Counted from the stretch's first letter, positions 1 to 8,860 are shown. The stretch is 64,000 bases of DNA from Pseudonocardia sp. N23 (GCF_002583555.1 NZ_BEGX01000052.1:390068-454067), one strand, 5' to 3'. Notes: generated from the letters alone by a model not told the origin. Numbers and translations are program-made.

Positions 1-773
1 CCGTTGCCGATGATGCCGACCTGGCCGTCGTCGAGCTTGACGTAGTTGAGGCCCTTGGCCTTCGCCTTGGCCTCGAGTGCGTTCTCGGTGCGCTCGTCGA
101 CGAGCCCGGCGTGGTCGGGGTGCCGGAAGTCGGCGTTCTCGTCGAGGGTGACCTTGCCGTCGAGCGCGATCACCTTGTCCTGCGGGTCGCGGACCAGCGG
201 GTTGACCTCGACGAGCGTGGCGTCCTCGGAGACGAAGGTCTCCCAGAGCTTCACGATGACGTCGGCCGCCTCGCCGGCGACGGCGGCGGGGATCTTCCCG
301 GCAGCGACGATCTCGGCGGCCTTGGCCTTGTCGACCCCGGCGATCGCGTCGACCGGGATGCGCGCCAGGGCGTCGGGACGCTCGACCGCGAGCTGCTCGA
401 TCTCCATGCCGCCCTCGGCCGAACACATGGCCAGGAAGGTGCGGTTGGAGCGGTCCAGCAGGAACGAGAAGTAGTACTCCTCGCTGATGTCGCTGGCCGT
501 CGTCACCAGGACGCGGTGAACGGTGTGGCCCTTGATGTCCATGCCGAGGATGGCCCCGGCCTTCTCCTTCGCCTCGTCGGCGGTCTCGGCGAGCTTGACG
601 CCGCCCGCCTTACCGCGGCCGCCCGTCTTCACCTGCGCCTTCACGACGACGGCGGTGCCCAGTTCGGCGGCCACCGCGGCCGCGTCGTCCGCGGTCTCGA
701 CGGTCCGGCCCGGCAACACCGGGACTCCGTGTGCAGCGAAGAGATCCTTCGCCTGGTACTCGTACAGGTCCAC
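1..773 (-). CDS. sucC: Succinyl-CoA synthetase (ADP-forming) beta subunit, partial
   Basis: The N-terminal ~257 residues of the ATP-grasp beta subunit, which couples succinyl-CoA cleavage to nucleotide triphosphate formation in the TCA cycle; the C-terminal third lies beyond the left edge. The protein begins [19 protein letters not shown], the hallmark start of SucC, and carries [19 protein letters not shown] (nucleotide-binding ATP-grasp loop) and LVEVNPLV (metal-binding region). I chose the GTG at 773 because an AGGAG ribosome site lies about 9 bases upstream and the family motif starts there. sucD is expected just left of the window. Function is secure. Confidence 0.96.
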   Translation of the reverse strand, partial: MDLYEYQAKDLFAAHGVPVLPGRTVETADDAAAVAAELGTAVVVKAQVKTGGRGKAGGVKLAETADEAKEKAGAILGMDIKGHTVHRVLVTTASDISEEYYFSFLLDRSNRTFLAMCSAEGGMEIEQLAVERPDALARIPVDAIAGVDKAKAAEIVAAGKIPAAVAGEAADVIVKLWETFVSEDATLVEVNPLVRDPQDKVIALDGKVTLDENADFRHPDHAGLVDERTENALEAKAKAKGLNYVKLDDGQVGIIGN

Positions 774-1026
774 TCGGCTCTTCTCCTGATCACTCCGGTG
801 TGCCAAGGCGGCCGCGGGCGCGTGATCGGACGCGTCGCGTCGCCGACCACCGGACTCGACCGTGCTCTCCGCCCCAGGACCCTAGCGACGGTCGGTGCAC
901 CGGCCCTGACCTGGCCCGGTGAGACCAGTCACCTTGCCGGTGGGGCTGCTCACACCGGGTGATGCATCGCCTGGGGACGACATCCAGGATGGGCAGGACG
1001 TACCTCGTTGACCTACCGTTCAGTAC

Positions 1027-1980
1027 ATGGCGGCCCGCAGCGCTCTGGCCCGCCTCGCCACGGTGGCGGGCGGGGCGGGGTCGGTCGCCCGTGAGGCCGG
1101 CCGCGCCGCGGGTTACGCGGTGCGCACGTTCGGCTCTCCCGCGGGCCTGCGGGGTGTCGCGCTGGAGAGTGCGTGGCTCGCCGTCCACGTCGCGAGCTAC
1201 CCGCTGGGGCTGCTCGCCGAGTCGGTCCGCGATCCCGACCACTACCGCACCGACGCCCTGCCCCCACGCAGCCGCAGCCTCGTCGTGTCCGACGTGGCCG
1301 CCGCCGGGACGCCGATCCTGCTGGTGCACGGGATCATGGACAACCGGTCGGTGTTCAGCGTGTTCGGCCGGGCGCTGCGCCGTCGCGGCTTCGGCCGGGT
1401 GCACGCGGTGAACTACGGCATCCTCACCGGTGACCTGCGCGACGCCGCTCGCGAGCTGCGCCGGGTGGTCGAGGAGATCCGCGAGTCGACGGGCGCGGAC
1501 AAGGTGCACGTCGTGGGGCACTCGCTCGGCGGCATGATCGCCCGCTACTACGTGCAACGGATGGGCGGCGACGAGGCGGTCGACACCTTGGTGACGCTGG
1601 GCAGCCCGCACACCGGGACGGCGACCGCGTACCTGATGCCGACGCCGCTGGCGCGCCAGCTGCGGCCGGGCTCGCCGATCATGACCGAGCTCGCCGAGCC
1701 GGCGCCGCGGTGCAGTACCCGGTTCCTGGTCGTCTGGAGCCGGATGGACGAAATGGTCGTGCCGCAACGGAATGCCCGGCTGATCCATCCCGACCTGATC
1801 GTCGACGAGCTCGAGCTACGTGACGTGGGTCACCTCTCGCTCCCGATCGACCCGCGCACCGTCCACTGGGTGGCGACGGCCCTCGCACGAATCGATGCTC
1901 CGACTGATCACTTCAGCCGCAGGTCGCGCTCCCGAAGGCCTGGATCCACAACACTGCGTGACGAATCCTCGCTCGCCTGA
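1027..1980 (+). CDS. Alpha/beta-hydrolase, triacylglycerol lipase-like
   Basis: A 317-residue alpha/beta-hydrolase. The oxyanion-side motif ILLVHGIMDN is near residue 100, the nucleophile elbow VVGHSLGGMIARYY near 165 and TLGSPHTGTATAYL near 190, as in bacterial class I.2/LipA-type lipases. A late Asp (VVWSRMDEMV) and His (DVGHLSL) are placed to complete the triad. The first ~65 residues are Ala/Arg-rich with a weak hydrophobic helix but no clean signal peptide, so location is uncertain. It is divergent from sucC. The ATG at 1027 has no strong ribosome site. The C-terminus is basic. Substrate is unknown; esterase or lipase activity follows from the fold and motifs only. Confidence 0.8.
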   Translation: MAARSALARLATVAGGAGSVAREAGRAAGYAVRTFGSPAGLRGVALESAWLAVHVASYPLGLLAESVRDPDHYRTDALPPRSRSLVVSDVAAAGTPILLVHGIMDNRSVFSVFGRALRRRGFGRVHAVNYGILTGDLRDAARELRRVVEEIRESTGADKVHVVGHSLGGMIARYYVQRMGGDEAVDTLVTLGSPHTGTATAYLMPTPLARQLRPGSPIMTELAEPAPRCSTRFLVVWSRMDEMVVPQRNARLIHPDLIVDELELRDVGHLSLPIDPRTVHWVATALARIDAPTDHFSRRSRSRRPGSTTLRDESSLA

Positions 1981-2019
1981 CCTCGTCCGGGTGCATCTAC
2001 CCACACGCCGTCGGGGGAT

Positions 2020-2049
2020 TTGCCACCCCACCGCGGAGCCCGCTAGTTT
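2020..2049 (+). promoter_or_regulatory. Candidate sigma-A-type promoter of the M23 peptidase gene
   Basis: TTGCCA (2020-2025) and TAGTTT (2044-2049) are separated by 18 bases and precede the peptidase gene. Transcription would begin near 2056, exactly where a run of three hairpins starts. No transcript data; this is a pattern match. Confidence 0.45.
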
Positions 2050-2055
2050 CGCCAG

Positions 2056-2182
2056 GTCCGGATCACGGACGGGTCACGACAGGTGACGAGCCGGCCCCGA
2101 ATCGGCTCGCCGAGGGTCTCCCCACCCGACCTGCACGCCCACCGTGGACGGGCTGCCTCATCGTCATCGAGAAGGGCAGTTC
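2056..2182 (+). ncRNA. Structured 5' leader with three consecutive hairpins, unassigned class
   Basis: Between the candidate promoter and the TTG start of the M23 peptidase lie three back-to-back stem-loops: GTCCG/CGGAC (2056-2070), GTCAC/GTGAC (2073-2087) and CGAGCCG/CGGCTCG (2087-2109, sharing one base with the previous stem). The leader then runs about 70 bases to the ribosome site. Cell-wall hydrolase genes in actinobacteria are often controlled by c-di-AMP (ydaO-type) riboswitches, but I could not find the conserved GGGGUGAA-type core here, so no riboswitch class is assigned. Confidence 0.4.
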
Positions 2183-3094
2183 TTGTCGTCGCGCCACCGC
2201 TCCCCACGCGGCGCCGACCGGGACCCCGACGTACGTACGCCTCACGGTGCACGTGCCGTCCGGGGAGGACACCGGTTACCGGCGCCACCGCCTGCGCACG
2301 TCCGTGGACGTGCGACGGTCGCCTTCGCGGCGGCCGGGGCGCTCGTGGCCGCAGGACAGTCGCTCGCCTCCCTCTGGGGAGCGAGCCACCCCGTCGACGA
2401 GCCGTACGCGAACCTCTCGACCAACGCGATGATCCCCGTCTCGACGACCACCGAGGCCGTCCCCGACGACGTCGGACCCGCCCCTGCGCAGCCCGCCATC
2501 GGCGCGAGCCGGCTGCGCACCGCCCAGGCCGGCGACGGCCTCGACGCGGGTGAGGACGTCGACGTCGCCAACCTGACCAAGGCCGTCGACATCGGCGCCA
2601 GGATCGCGCAGCAGGCAGGCGTACTGCGGCAGGCACTGGCCGCGGGCGCCCCGCAGGGCGTGCTGTTCCAGGGGGCGGCCTACGTCCTGCCGACCACCGG
2701 CCGCTTCACCTCCGGCTTCGGCGCCCGCTGGGGTGTCACGCACTACGGCATCGACCTCGCCAACAGCATCGGCACGCCGATCTACGCGGTCACCGACGGC
2801 GTCGTCACCGAGTCGGGCCCGGCCAGCGGATTCGGCATGTGGGTGGTGCTCCAGCATCCCGACGGCTCGCACAGCGTCTACGGCCACATCAACCGCAGCC
2901 TGGTCAAGGTCGGCGAGAAGGTCACCGCCGGCGAGAAGATCGCCGAGATGGGCAACCGCGGACAGTCGACCGGCCCGCACCTGCACTTCGAGATCTGGAC
3001 GCCGAGCGGCGCGAAGATCAACCCGCTCCCGTGGCTCGCCGCCCGCGGCATCGTCATCGGCGGCACCGGCGACGACGGCCCCTCACACGACTGA
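2183..3094 (+). CDS. Secreted or membrane-anchored M23 (LytM) family metallopeptidase
   Basis: A ~303-residue cell-wall endopeptidase of the LytM/M23 family. A short basic N-terminus is followed by a hydrophobic segment (VAFAAAGALVAAGQSLA), a ~100-residue acidic linker, and the peptidase domain in the C-terminal half: GRFTSGFGARWGVTHYGIDLA (first zinc ligands H and D), SVYGHI and GPHLHFEIW (HxH metal/catalytic motif). All M23 catalytic residues seem present, so it should cut peptidoglycan cross-bridges outside the membrane. I prefer the TTG at 2183, with GAGAAGGG 7 bases upstream, over an ATG at 2144 with poor context. The structured leader suggests RNA-level control. Confidence 0.88.
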   Translation: MSSRHRSPRGADRDPDVRTPHGARAVRGGHRLPAPPPAHVRGRATVAFAAAGALVAAGQSLASLWGASHPVDEPYANLSTNAMIPVSTTTEAVPDDVGPAPAQPAIGASRLRTAQAGDGLDAGEDVDVANLTKAVDIGARIAQQAGVLRQALAAGAPQGVLFQGAAYVLPTTGRFTSGFGARWGVTHYGIDLANSIGTPIYAVTDGVVTESGPASGFGMWVVLQHPDGSHSVYGHINRSLVKVGEKVTAGEKIAEMGNRGQSTGPHLHFEIWTPSGAKINPLPWLAARGIVIGGTGDDGPSHD

Positions 3095-3100
3095 CCCTGC

Positions 3101-3637
3101 TCACACAGCAGGGGCCGCCGCGAGCTCTCCCAGGTGGCGCAGCGAGTTCGTGAGGTGCTCGGCCGGGAACGGCGGGAACGAGATGAACTCCCGGATCTGC
3201 GACGGGACCTGCGCCCAGTCGTAGGTGAGGACGACCTCCGTACCCGAACCCACCGGCGTCAGGTCGTAGCGCCACGTCCAGCCGCCGAACTCCAGGCCTG
3301 CGTCGCCCTCCTGGCCCGGTCGCCACCCGATCACGCGCGGCGCGTCGAGGATGTACACCTGGTTGGCCATGAGGTAGTCGCCGTCCGGATGGTTCGAGTG
3401 GAACATGTTGATCCGGAAGACCTGCCCCTCCGCCGTCAGCGGCGCCGGGTCGACGGCGTCGCGCACCCAGCCGGTGCCGTCGATCGCCGCGTGCGCCGCG
3501 GGATCGGCCAGCACCGCGAACACCGCCTCGACGGGCGCGTCGACGGTGACGGTGACGGTCATGGTCTCGTCGGCGGGCACGGTCTCGTCGGCGGGCACGG
3601 TCTCGTCGGCGGGCACGGTCTCGTTCTCGGCGCTCAT
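3101..3637 (-). CDS. SRPBCC (START-like) family protein with repeated acidic N-terminus
   Basis: A 178-residue polyketide-cyclase/dehydrase-type protein. The SRPBCC fold covers roughly residues 25-175 (VTVDAPVEAVFAVLADPAAH, then VIGWRPG, GLEFGGWTWRYDL and TEVVLTYDWAQVP). The N-terminal ~25 residues consist of three copies of VPADET encoded by an 18-bp tandem repeat. ATG at 3637 has GAGGAG a few bases upstream. It ends 6 bases from the convergent M23 gene. SRPBCC proteins bind small hydrophobic ligands; the ligand here is unknown. Confidence 0.8.
   Translation of the reverse strand: MSAENETVPADETVPADETVPADETMTVTVTVDAPVEAVFAVLADPAAHAAIDGTGWVRDAVDPAPLTAEGQVFRINMFHSNHPDGDYLMANQVYILDAPRVIGWRPGQEGDAGLEFGGWTWRYDLTPVGSGTEVVLTYDWAQVPSQIREFISFPPFPAEHLTNSLRHLGELAAAPAV
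3563..3616 (-). repeat. 18-bp perfect tandem repeat, three copies, in frame
   Basis: Three adjoining identical 18-base units (3563-3580, 3581-3598, 3599-3616) with a partial fourth encode VPADET repeats at the N-terminus of the SRPBCC protein. Length changes by one unit would keep the frame. Confidence 0.9.
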
Positions 3638-3656
3638 GGCACTCCTCGTCGTCCGG

Positions 3657-3683
3657 GGCCTCCCCACGGGATCGCGGGAGGCC
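3657..3683 (-). terminator. Hairpin downstream of pcrA
   Basis: GGCCTCCC (3657-3664) pairs perfectly with GGGAGGCC (3676-3683) across an 11-base loop, in the 86-base gap between the helicase stop and the SRPBCC start. No T-tract follows, as is usual in this GC range. Confidence 0.4.
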
Positions 3684-3723
3684 TTCCCCGGTACTGACGA
3701 CGCAGCGGCCCGGAACTGAGCGG

Positions 3724-6126
3724 TCAGAGCTTCTGCAGCGGAACACCGCCGATGAGCATCAGCCGCACCGTGCCCGCGCTGCCGAAGTCGATCGTCACCG
3801 TGGCGCGCGCGCCCGCGCCGTCGGACGCCACGACCGTGCCCAGGCCGTACTTGTCGTGGTTGACCCGGTCGCCCACGTCGAGGCTGATCGTCGCCTGGTT
3901 CAGCTTGCGCTCCGGCACCCGCCAGTCGCCCCGGTCGGTCGCGCCGGGTCGGCGGCCGAACCCGAAGCGCCCCACCGGCGCCGACGGCCGCTGCGCCTCC
4001 TCGCGACGCCACTCCACCAGCTCGGCCGGCACCTCGTCGAGGAACCGCGACGCCGGGTTGACGCTCGGCTGGCCGAACGCCGTGCGCACGATCGCCCGCG
4101 ACAGGTACAGCCGCTGCTGCGCCCGCGTGATGCCGACGTAGGCCAGCCGCCGCTCCTCCGCCAGCTCCGCCGGGTCGCCCAGGGCGCGCATGTGCGGGAA
4201 GACGCCGTCCTCCCAGCCGGTGAGGAACACGACCGGGAACTCCAGCCCCTTTGCCGTGTGCAGCGTCATCAACGTGACCATGCCCGAGTCGTCGTCGGGG
4301 ATGGAGTCGGCGTCGGCGACCAGCGCGACCCGCTCCAGGAACGCCGCCAGCGACCCCGGCGCGGGGGCACCGACGTTGGTGTCGTCGGTGTCGAGCGCGA
4401 GCTCCCCCGTACCGATGACGGTGCCGTCGGGGTCGCCCGCGCCGCCGTCGGCCAGGTCGGCCACCGCGGCGTCGCCCGCGAACTCCCGCGCGACGGTCAC
4501 GAGCTCGGCCAGGTTCTCCAGCCGGGAGCCGTCCTGCGGGTCGTCGCTCGCCTCGAGCTCGGACACGTACCCGGTCCGCCCGTAGACCGCCTCCAGGATC
4601 TCGGCGGTGTCGTCGCCCCGGTCGACGAGCTCACGCAGGTCGTCGAGCATCCGCTGGAAGTCCGCGATGTTGCGCTGCGACCTGGTGGCCAGCGCCGGCA
4701 GCTGCTCCGGCTGCTCCGCCGCGACCCGCAGCGCCCGGGAGAACGACGTCCGGTGCCGCTCCGCGTACTCCGCGACCACCGCCTCCGCCCGGTCGCCGAT
4801 GCCGCGCTTGGGCACGTTGAGGATGCGCCGCAGGCTGACCGTGTCCTCCGGGTTGGACAGCACCCGCAGGTAGGCCAGCGCGTCACGGATCTCGCGGCGC
4901 TCGTAGAACCGCACCCCGCCGACGACCTTGTACGGCATCCCCACGCGCAGGAACACGTCCTCGAACACCCGCGACTGCGCGTTGGTCCGGTAGAAGACCG
5001 CCACGTCGCTGTTGCGGACGTCCCCCGCGTCGACCAGCCGGTCGATCTCCCCGGCGATGAACGACGCCTCGTCGTGCTCGTTGTCGGCGACGTAGCCGAC
5101 GACCTTCTCGCCGTCGCCCTGGTCGGACCACAGCCGCTTGTCGCGACGGTCGGCGTTGCGCGCGATGACCGAGTTGGCCGCGGAAAGGATCGTCTGCGTC
5201 GACCGGTAGTTCTGCTCCAGCAGGATCGTCCGCGCGTCGGGGAAGTCCTGCTCGAACTCGATGATGTTGCGGATGTTCGCGCCGCGGAACGCGTAGATCG
5301 ACTGGTCGGAGTCGCCCACCACGCACAGCTCCGCGGGCTTCCCGCCCGGCGTCGCCGGCTCGACCAGCTGGCGGACCAGCTCGTACTGCGCCTTGTTCGT
5401 GTCCTGGTACTCGTCGACCAGGACGTGCCGGAACCGGCGCCGGTAGTACTCGGCGACGGCGGGCAGCCGCGACAACAGCGACACCGTCTCCATGATCAGG
5501 TCGTCGAAGTCGAACGCGTTGGCCTGCCGCAGCCGTGACTGGTAGCCGACGTAGACCTCGGCGACCCGGCGCTCGAAGTCGTTGCCCGCCCGCTCCGCCG
5601 CGTCGTCGGCCGAGAGCAGCTCGTTCTTCAGGTTCGAGATGTGTGCGGCCAGCCCGCGCGCGGCGAACTTCTTCGGGTCGAGCTCCAGGTCCCGCGCCAC
5701 GATGCCGACGAGGCGGCGCGAGTCGTCCGCGTCGTAGACGGAGAACGCGCTGCGCACCCCGAGGTGCTTGGCCTCCCGGCGCAGGATGCGCACACACATG
5801 GAGTGGAACGTCGACACCCACATGGCGTTGGCCCGGCGGCCCACCAGCGCGTCGACCCGCTCCTTCATCTCGGCCGCGGCCTTGTTGGTGAAGGTGATCG
5901 ACATGATCTCGCCGGGATGCACGTGCCGCTCCGCGAGCAGCCAGGCGATCCGGTGCGTGAGGACCCGGGTCTTGCCCGAGCCCGCGCCCGCGACGATCAG
6001 CAGCGGCGACCCGGCATGGGTGACCGCCTCCACCTGCCGCGGGTTGAGCCCTTCGAGCAGCTTCTCCCCCCGCTCGGTGGTGGGGCGGGCGGGGTTCTCG
6101 GAAGGCAGTTCGAACAGCGCGCTCAT
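3724..6126 (-). CDS. pcrA: ATP-dependent DNA helicase PcrA/UvrD
   Basis: An 800-residue superfamily 1A helicase for repair and replication-fork maintenance. Motifs in order: Q-motif LNPRQVEAV, motif I GAGSGKT (near residue 47), motif Ia SITFTNKAAAEM, motif II VLVDEYQDTN, motif III GDSDQSIYAFRGA, motif IV LLEQNYRST, motif V TLHTAKGLEF and motif VI VGITRAQQRLYLSRA. The C-terminus ends in a Tudor-like segment (DVGDRVNHDKYGLGTVV) typical of PcrA. I chose the ATG at 6126 (MSALFELP, the usual actinobacterial start); a GTG 12 bases upstream and a longer frame to 6285 are possible. It is divergent from chorismate mutase, a common actinobacterial pairing. Confidence 0.96.
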   Translation of the reverse strand: MSALFELPSENPARPTTERGEKLLEGLNPRQVEAVTHAGSPLLIVAGAGSGKTRVLTHRIAWLLAERHVHPGEIMSITFTNKAAAEMKERVDALVGRRANAMWVSTFHSMCVRILRREAKHLGVRSAFSVYDADDSRRLVGIVARDLELDPKKFAARGLAAHISNLKNELLSADDAAERAGNDFERRVAEVYVGYQSRLRQANAFDFDDLIMETVSLLSRLPAVAEYYRRRFRHVLVDEYQDTNKAQYELVRQLVEPATPGGKPAELCVVGDSDQSIYAFRGANIRNIIEFEQDFPDARTILLEQNYRSTQTILSAANSVIARNADRRDKRLWSDQGDGEKVVGYVADNEHDEASFIAGEIDRLVDAGDVRNSDVAVFYRTNAQSRVFEDVFLRVGMPYKVVGGVRFYERREIRDALAYLRVLSNPEDTVSLRRILNVPKRGIGDRAEAVVAEYAERHRTSFSRALRVAAEQPEQLPALATRSQRNIADFQRMLDDLRELVDRGDDTAEILEAVYGRTGYVSELEASDDPQDGSRLENLAELVTVAREFAGDAAVADLADGGAGDPDGTVIGTGELALDTDDTNVGAPAPGSLAAFLERVALVADADSIPDDDSGMVTLMTLHTAKGLEFPVVFLTGWEDGVFPHMRALGDPAELAEERRLAYVGITRAQQRLYLSRAIVRTAFGQPSVNPASRFLDEVPAELVEWRREEAQRPSAPVGRFGFGRRPGATDRGDWRVPERKLNQATISLDVGDRVNHDKYGLGTVVASDGAGARATVTIDFGSAGTVRLMLIGGVPLQKL

Positions 6127-6337
6127 CGTGTCGAACACGGTACCGGCGGGGTACGACGGAGCGCGCCGCGGCGCCGGTGTGGCAGACTTGCGGTCGTGTC
6201 GGCGGCGCAGCGATTTTCCCGCGGGTACCGGATCCCGGTCCCCGTCGCCGCCTGACGCACTCAGCCCCGACGCCCCGGAGTCCACTGGACCCGGGGCGCT
6301 TGCATGTCACGGGCCGGTGGAGCCACAGGAGGAGACC

Positions 6338-6715
6338 ATGTCCGTGACCACCGAGCCGTCCCACGAACCGGCCGTACCCGCCGACGCCGCCACTGGAGCC
6401 GACGTGAGCGACAACCCGACCGCCGACACCGTCACCGGCGACGTCCCGACCACAGGCATCCCGACGACCCCGGACGAGATCGACGTCCTGCGCCGCGAGA
6501 TCGACCGGCTCGACGCCGACATCCTGCGCCTGGTCCAGGAACGCACCGAGGTCTCCCGTCGCATCGGCGCCGCCCGGATGGCGGGCGGCGGACCGCGGAT
6601 CGTCTACAGCCGCGAGATCCACGTCCTGGCCCGCTTCCGCGAGCTCGGCGAGGAGGGCCGCGAGCTGGCGATGCTGCTGCTGCGCCTGGGCCGGGGCCGG
6701 CTCGGCGGGCGCTGA
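6338..6715 (+). CDS. Chorismate mutase, AroQ type
   Basis: A 125-residue AroQ-class mutase converting chorismate to prephenate for Phe/Tyr synthesis. The catalytic helical domain covers about residues 45-125: EIDVLRREIDRLDADILRLVQ, ERTEVSRRIGAARM and the late RFRELGEEGRELAMLLLRLGRG. The conserved Arg residues of helix 1 and the KIG-like RIG motif are present. The first ~45 residues are a low-complexity Thr/Ala/Asp-rich extension without homology I recognise. ATG at 6338 has a full AGGAGG 5 bases upstream. It is divergent from pcrA. Confidence in family is high; whether the extension has a role is unknown. Confidence 0.92.
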   Translation: MSVTTEPSHEPAVPADAATGADVSDNPTADTVTGDVPTTGIPTTPDEIDVLRREIDRLDADILRLVQERTEVSRRIGAARMAGGGPRIVYSREIHVLARFRELGEEGRELAMLLLRLGRGRLGGR

Positions 6716-6785
6716 GCACCCGCACAGGGCACACACAGGGACGAAAACCCGCCGCCACCGGGCGATCCGGTGGCACAGTGGAGGC

Positions 6786-7109
6786 ATGGGGACCGTCTTC
6801 GGCATCGTCGCATTCGTCATCGCGCTCGTCGGCGTGCTCGCCGCGCTCGGCCACGTCGGCTACCTGGCGATGCTGAACAAGAGCGCCAAGGAGCGAGGCC
6901 TGTCCGGCGGCGCCACCGCCGAGTACGTGAGCGGCCGCTGGAAGGTCGCGGGTGGCACCGCGCTCGTCGCGCTCGTGGGCCTGCTGCTGACGACGGGCGG
7001 CGTCGTCCCCGACATCCTGGGCATCATCGTCGCCGGTGGCGCGGGCATCGCGGCCAAGGGCGCGCTCGACTCGACGCGGCGCGAGTTCCGCGGCCAGCTG
7101 CCGCGCTAG
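6786..7109 (+). CDS. Small membrane protein, unknown function
   Basis: 107 residues with an N-terminal transmembrane helix (VFGIVAFVIALVGVLAALGH, residues ~4-23), a polar loop with a conserved-looking GRWKVAGG stretch, and two closely spaced hydrophobic segments (TALVALVGLLLTTGGVVPDI and LGIIVAGGAGIAAKGAL). The tail is basic (STRREFRGQLPR). It lies 70 bases after chorismate mutase and may share its transcript. No function can be assigned. Confidence 0.7.
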   Translation: MGTVFGIVAFVIALVGVLAALGHVGYLAMLNKSAKERGLSGGATAEYVSGRWKVAGGTALVALVGLLLTTGGVVPDILGIIVAGGAGIAAKGALDSTRREFRGQLPR

Positions 7110-7601
7110 GGGGTCCCGCGGGAACCGCGGTCCCGCGTCGGCGCGCGACACCTCCGTGGCGTGGGACCGGTCCCGCCGTACCCCGCCGCCCCGGCCCGTC
7201 CGCGCGGATGAGCCGTTCGGCCGGTTCGTGTCGTCGTGACGTCCGCGCTCGGTCGCTGTGGGTCCGCTCCCCCGCACGGGTGGTCTTGCGGGGGACGCGG
7301 CTGATCGCCGCCGGCGATGCCCCGTTCGGACGCACCGCTCGGCGAGAGGTGACCCTCGCCACGGTCGATCGGGGGCGAATGGCCGCATCCGTGACGCTGC
7401 CTGGCCGTTCGTGCCTGCATCCGCCCCGTGAGTGATCGGCTCCGGAGCGCTACCAACGCTCAGCGGTCGGTGGCCATCGGTGAGCGGGATTCACCCTTCC
7501 GGGGCGGTAGCGATGAGCGGGCGAATGACACTTGGTGAACATTCTGCGGGTCCGGTAAGTGTGTTCCTTGCAAGTAATCACCCGAAGGAGGTCGGCGCAC
7601 C
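7110..7601. other. 492-base intergenic region with a candidate promoter
   Basis: No convincing gene on either strand; the open frames lack codon bias and conserved motifs. A promoter-like pair TTGGTG (7532-7537) and GTAAGT (7555-7560), 17 bases apart, lies about 40 bases before the next gene, which has a strong AAGGAGG (7585-7591). The remainder shows only local dyads. Confidence 0.4.
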
Positions 7602-8747
7602 GTGGTCCCGTTCGCTCAGCGTGGTTCGTCCCGGCGTGAGGCGGAGATCGTCACGGTCGCCGAGTTGGTGCGGCGCAACGTCCCGGCCCCCCGGGCGGCA
7701 TCCGACGTCGACGATGACCGCCACCCCACCGACGAGGTCCACGTCCCCGACCAGCGCGGCCCGGACTACGTGTCCGTCGGCAGCCTGATGCGCCGCGAGG
7801 GTCGCGCCCCGCACACGTTCGACCGGCCCCTCAAGCCCCGCGCCTCCCGCGTCGAGCGCTCGTCCGACGATGCCGCCGACGAGCGCGCCTCGGGCCGGCG
7901 CAGGATGACCGTGGCCGCCGCGGCCATGCTCACGATCGGCGGCGTCCTCGGCGCAGCCGTGTTCACCGACGCGGCCTCGAACTCCTCGGCCGCGCAGGAT
8001 CAGCTCGACGGCAGCTTCCCCGGCCGCGGCGGGACCGGCGACGGTTCCGGCTCCGTGGCGCTGCCGTCCCCGGGCAACGCCCTCGCCGCCGGTGTCGCGG
8101 CCCCGACCTCCTGGATGAACGTCGCGTTCCCGTCGGCCCTTCCGGCCGCCGGCGGCAGAGGCGGCGCCGGGGGCACGGTCTTCGGCTCCGGCGGTGCCGG
8201 GGGTGGCAGTGGCACCGGCGTCGTCGTCCCGCCGGTCGGGGGCTCCGGCGGCAACGCGGGCGGCACCGGCGGCAACGGCGGCGGCCAGGTCCCCGTCGAC
8301 AGTGGGCAGCCGCAGCACTCGCCGATCGTCGACGACACCGTCACGAGCGTGACCCACCCGGTTGCAGGTGTCGTGCGCGACGTCGGCTCCGACACCCCGC
8401 TCGAGCCCCTGACCGACGGTGCGAGCGGTGCCGTCGAGGGGCTCGGCGACGGCCTGGGCAAGACGCTCGGCTCGGCAGTCGGCACCGTCAACAAGATCGC
8501 CGAACCCGTCACCAAGCCGGTCAACCAGGTGCTCGCGCCCGTCACCGGCCAGGTCAAGCAGCTCGCCCCGCCGCTGGCCCCCGCGCTCGACCTGCTCACC
8601 CCGTCCAACCCGGCCCCGGACAGCGGCCCGCAGCAGTCGGTCGTCGAGACCGTCGGCCGTGGCGTGAGCGACACCGCGGGCGGCCTCGTCGAGACTGCGG
8701 GCGGAACCGTCGGCGGGCTGGTCGGCGGCCTGACCGGCTCGCGCTGA
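7602..8747 (+). CDS. Membrane-anchored or secreted Gly/Ser/Pro-rich protein, unknown function
   Basis: 381 residues starting at GTG 7602, 10 bases after AAGGAGG. Residues 1-100 are a polar cytoplasmic region with two similar short motifs (TVAELVRRNV and VSVGSLMRREGR), a pattern I associate with actinobacterial signal-anchor proteins. One transmembrane segment follows (MTVAAAAMLTIGGVLGAAVF, ~105-124). The outer part has a glycine-rich stretch (~180-230, GGSGGNAGGTGGNGGG) and a C-terminal repeat-rich area of PVTKPVNQVLAPVTGQV type ending in GGTVGGLVGGLTG. No catalytic motif. Convergent with the response regulator. Possible wall-associated protein by composition only. Confidence 0.6.
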   Translation: MVPFAQRGSSRREAEIVTVAELVRRNVPAPRAASDVDDDRHPTDEVHVPDQRGPDYVSVGSLMRREGRAPHTFDRPLKPRASRVERSSDDAADERASGRRRMTVAAAAMLTIGGVLGAAVFTDAASNSSAAQDQLDGSFPGRGGTGDGSGSVALPSPGNALAAGVAAPTSWMNVAFPSALPAAGGRGGAGGTVFGSGGAGGGSGTGVVVPPVGGSGGNAGGTGGNGGGQVPVDSGQPQHSPIVDDTVTSVTHPVAGVVRDVGSDTPLEPLTDGASGAVEGLGDGLGKTLGSAVGTVNKIAEPVTKPVNQVLAPVTGQVKQLAPPLAPALDLLTPSNPAPDSGPQQSVVETVGRGVSDTAGGLVETAGGTVGGLVGGLTGSR

Positions 8748-8783
8748 CCTCCGGCGGACCCGCCCGCCGCCACCGGGACACCC

Positions 8784-8850
8784 ACCGCCGAGTTCGACGT
8801 GATGCTGCTCCGACGGTGTCGGGCACCAGTCCCAGGTCGAGCTCGGCGGT
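8784..8850. repeat. 67-bp dispersed inverted-repeat element, copy 1
   Basis: ACCGCCGAGTTCGAC (8784-8798) and GTCGAGCTCGGCGGT (8836-8850) are complementary at 14 of 15 positions. Read on the minus strand, the element aligns in its ends and part of its centre (GGACTGGTG) with 46451-46516. It sits between convergent genes, so it could also end transcription. Confidence 0.6.
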
Positions 8851-8860
8851 GTCGTGCGTG

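Noticed and set aside
2056..2182. c-di-AMP (ydaO-type) riboswitch before the M23 gene
   Set aside because: Gene context fits, but the conserved GGGGUGAA-type core and the usual 3' CUCGUAGGCG block were not found, so only an unassigned structured leader is reported.
3856..5538. A 560-codon open frame on the plus strand across pcrA
   Set aside because: Antisense shadow of the helicase gene; Val/Arg/Asp-rich without motifs, typical of high-GC opposite frames.
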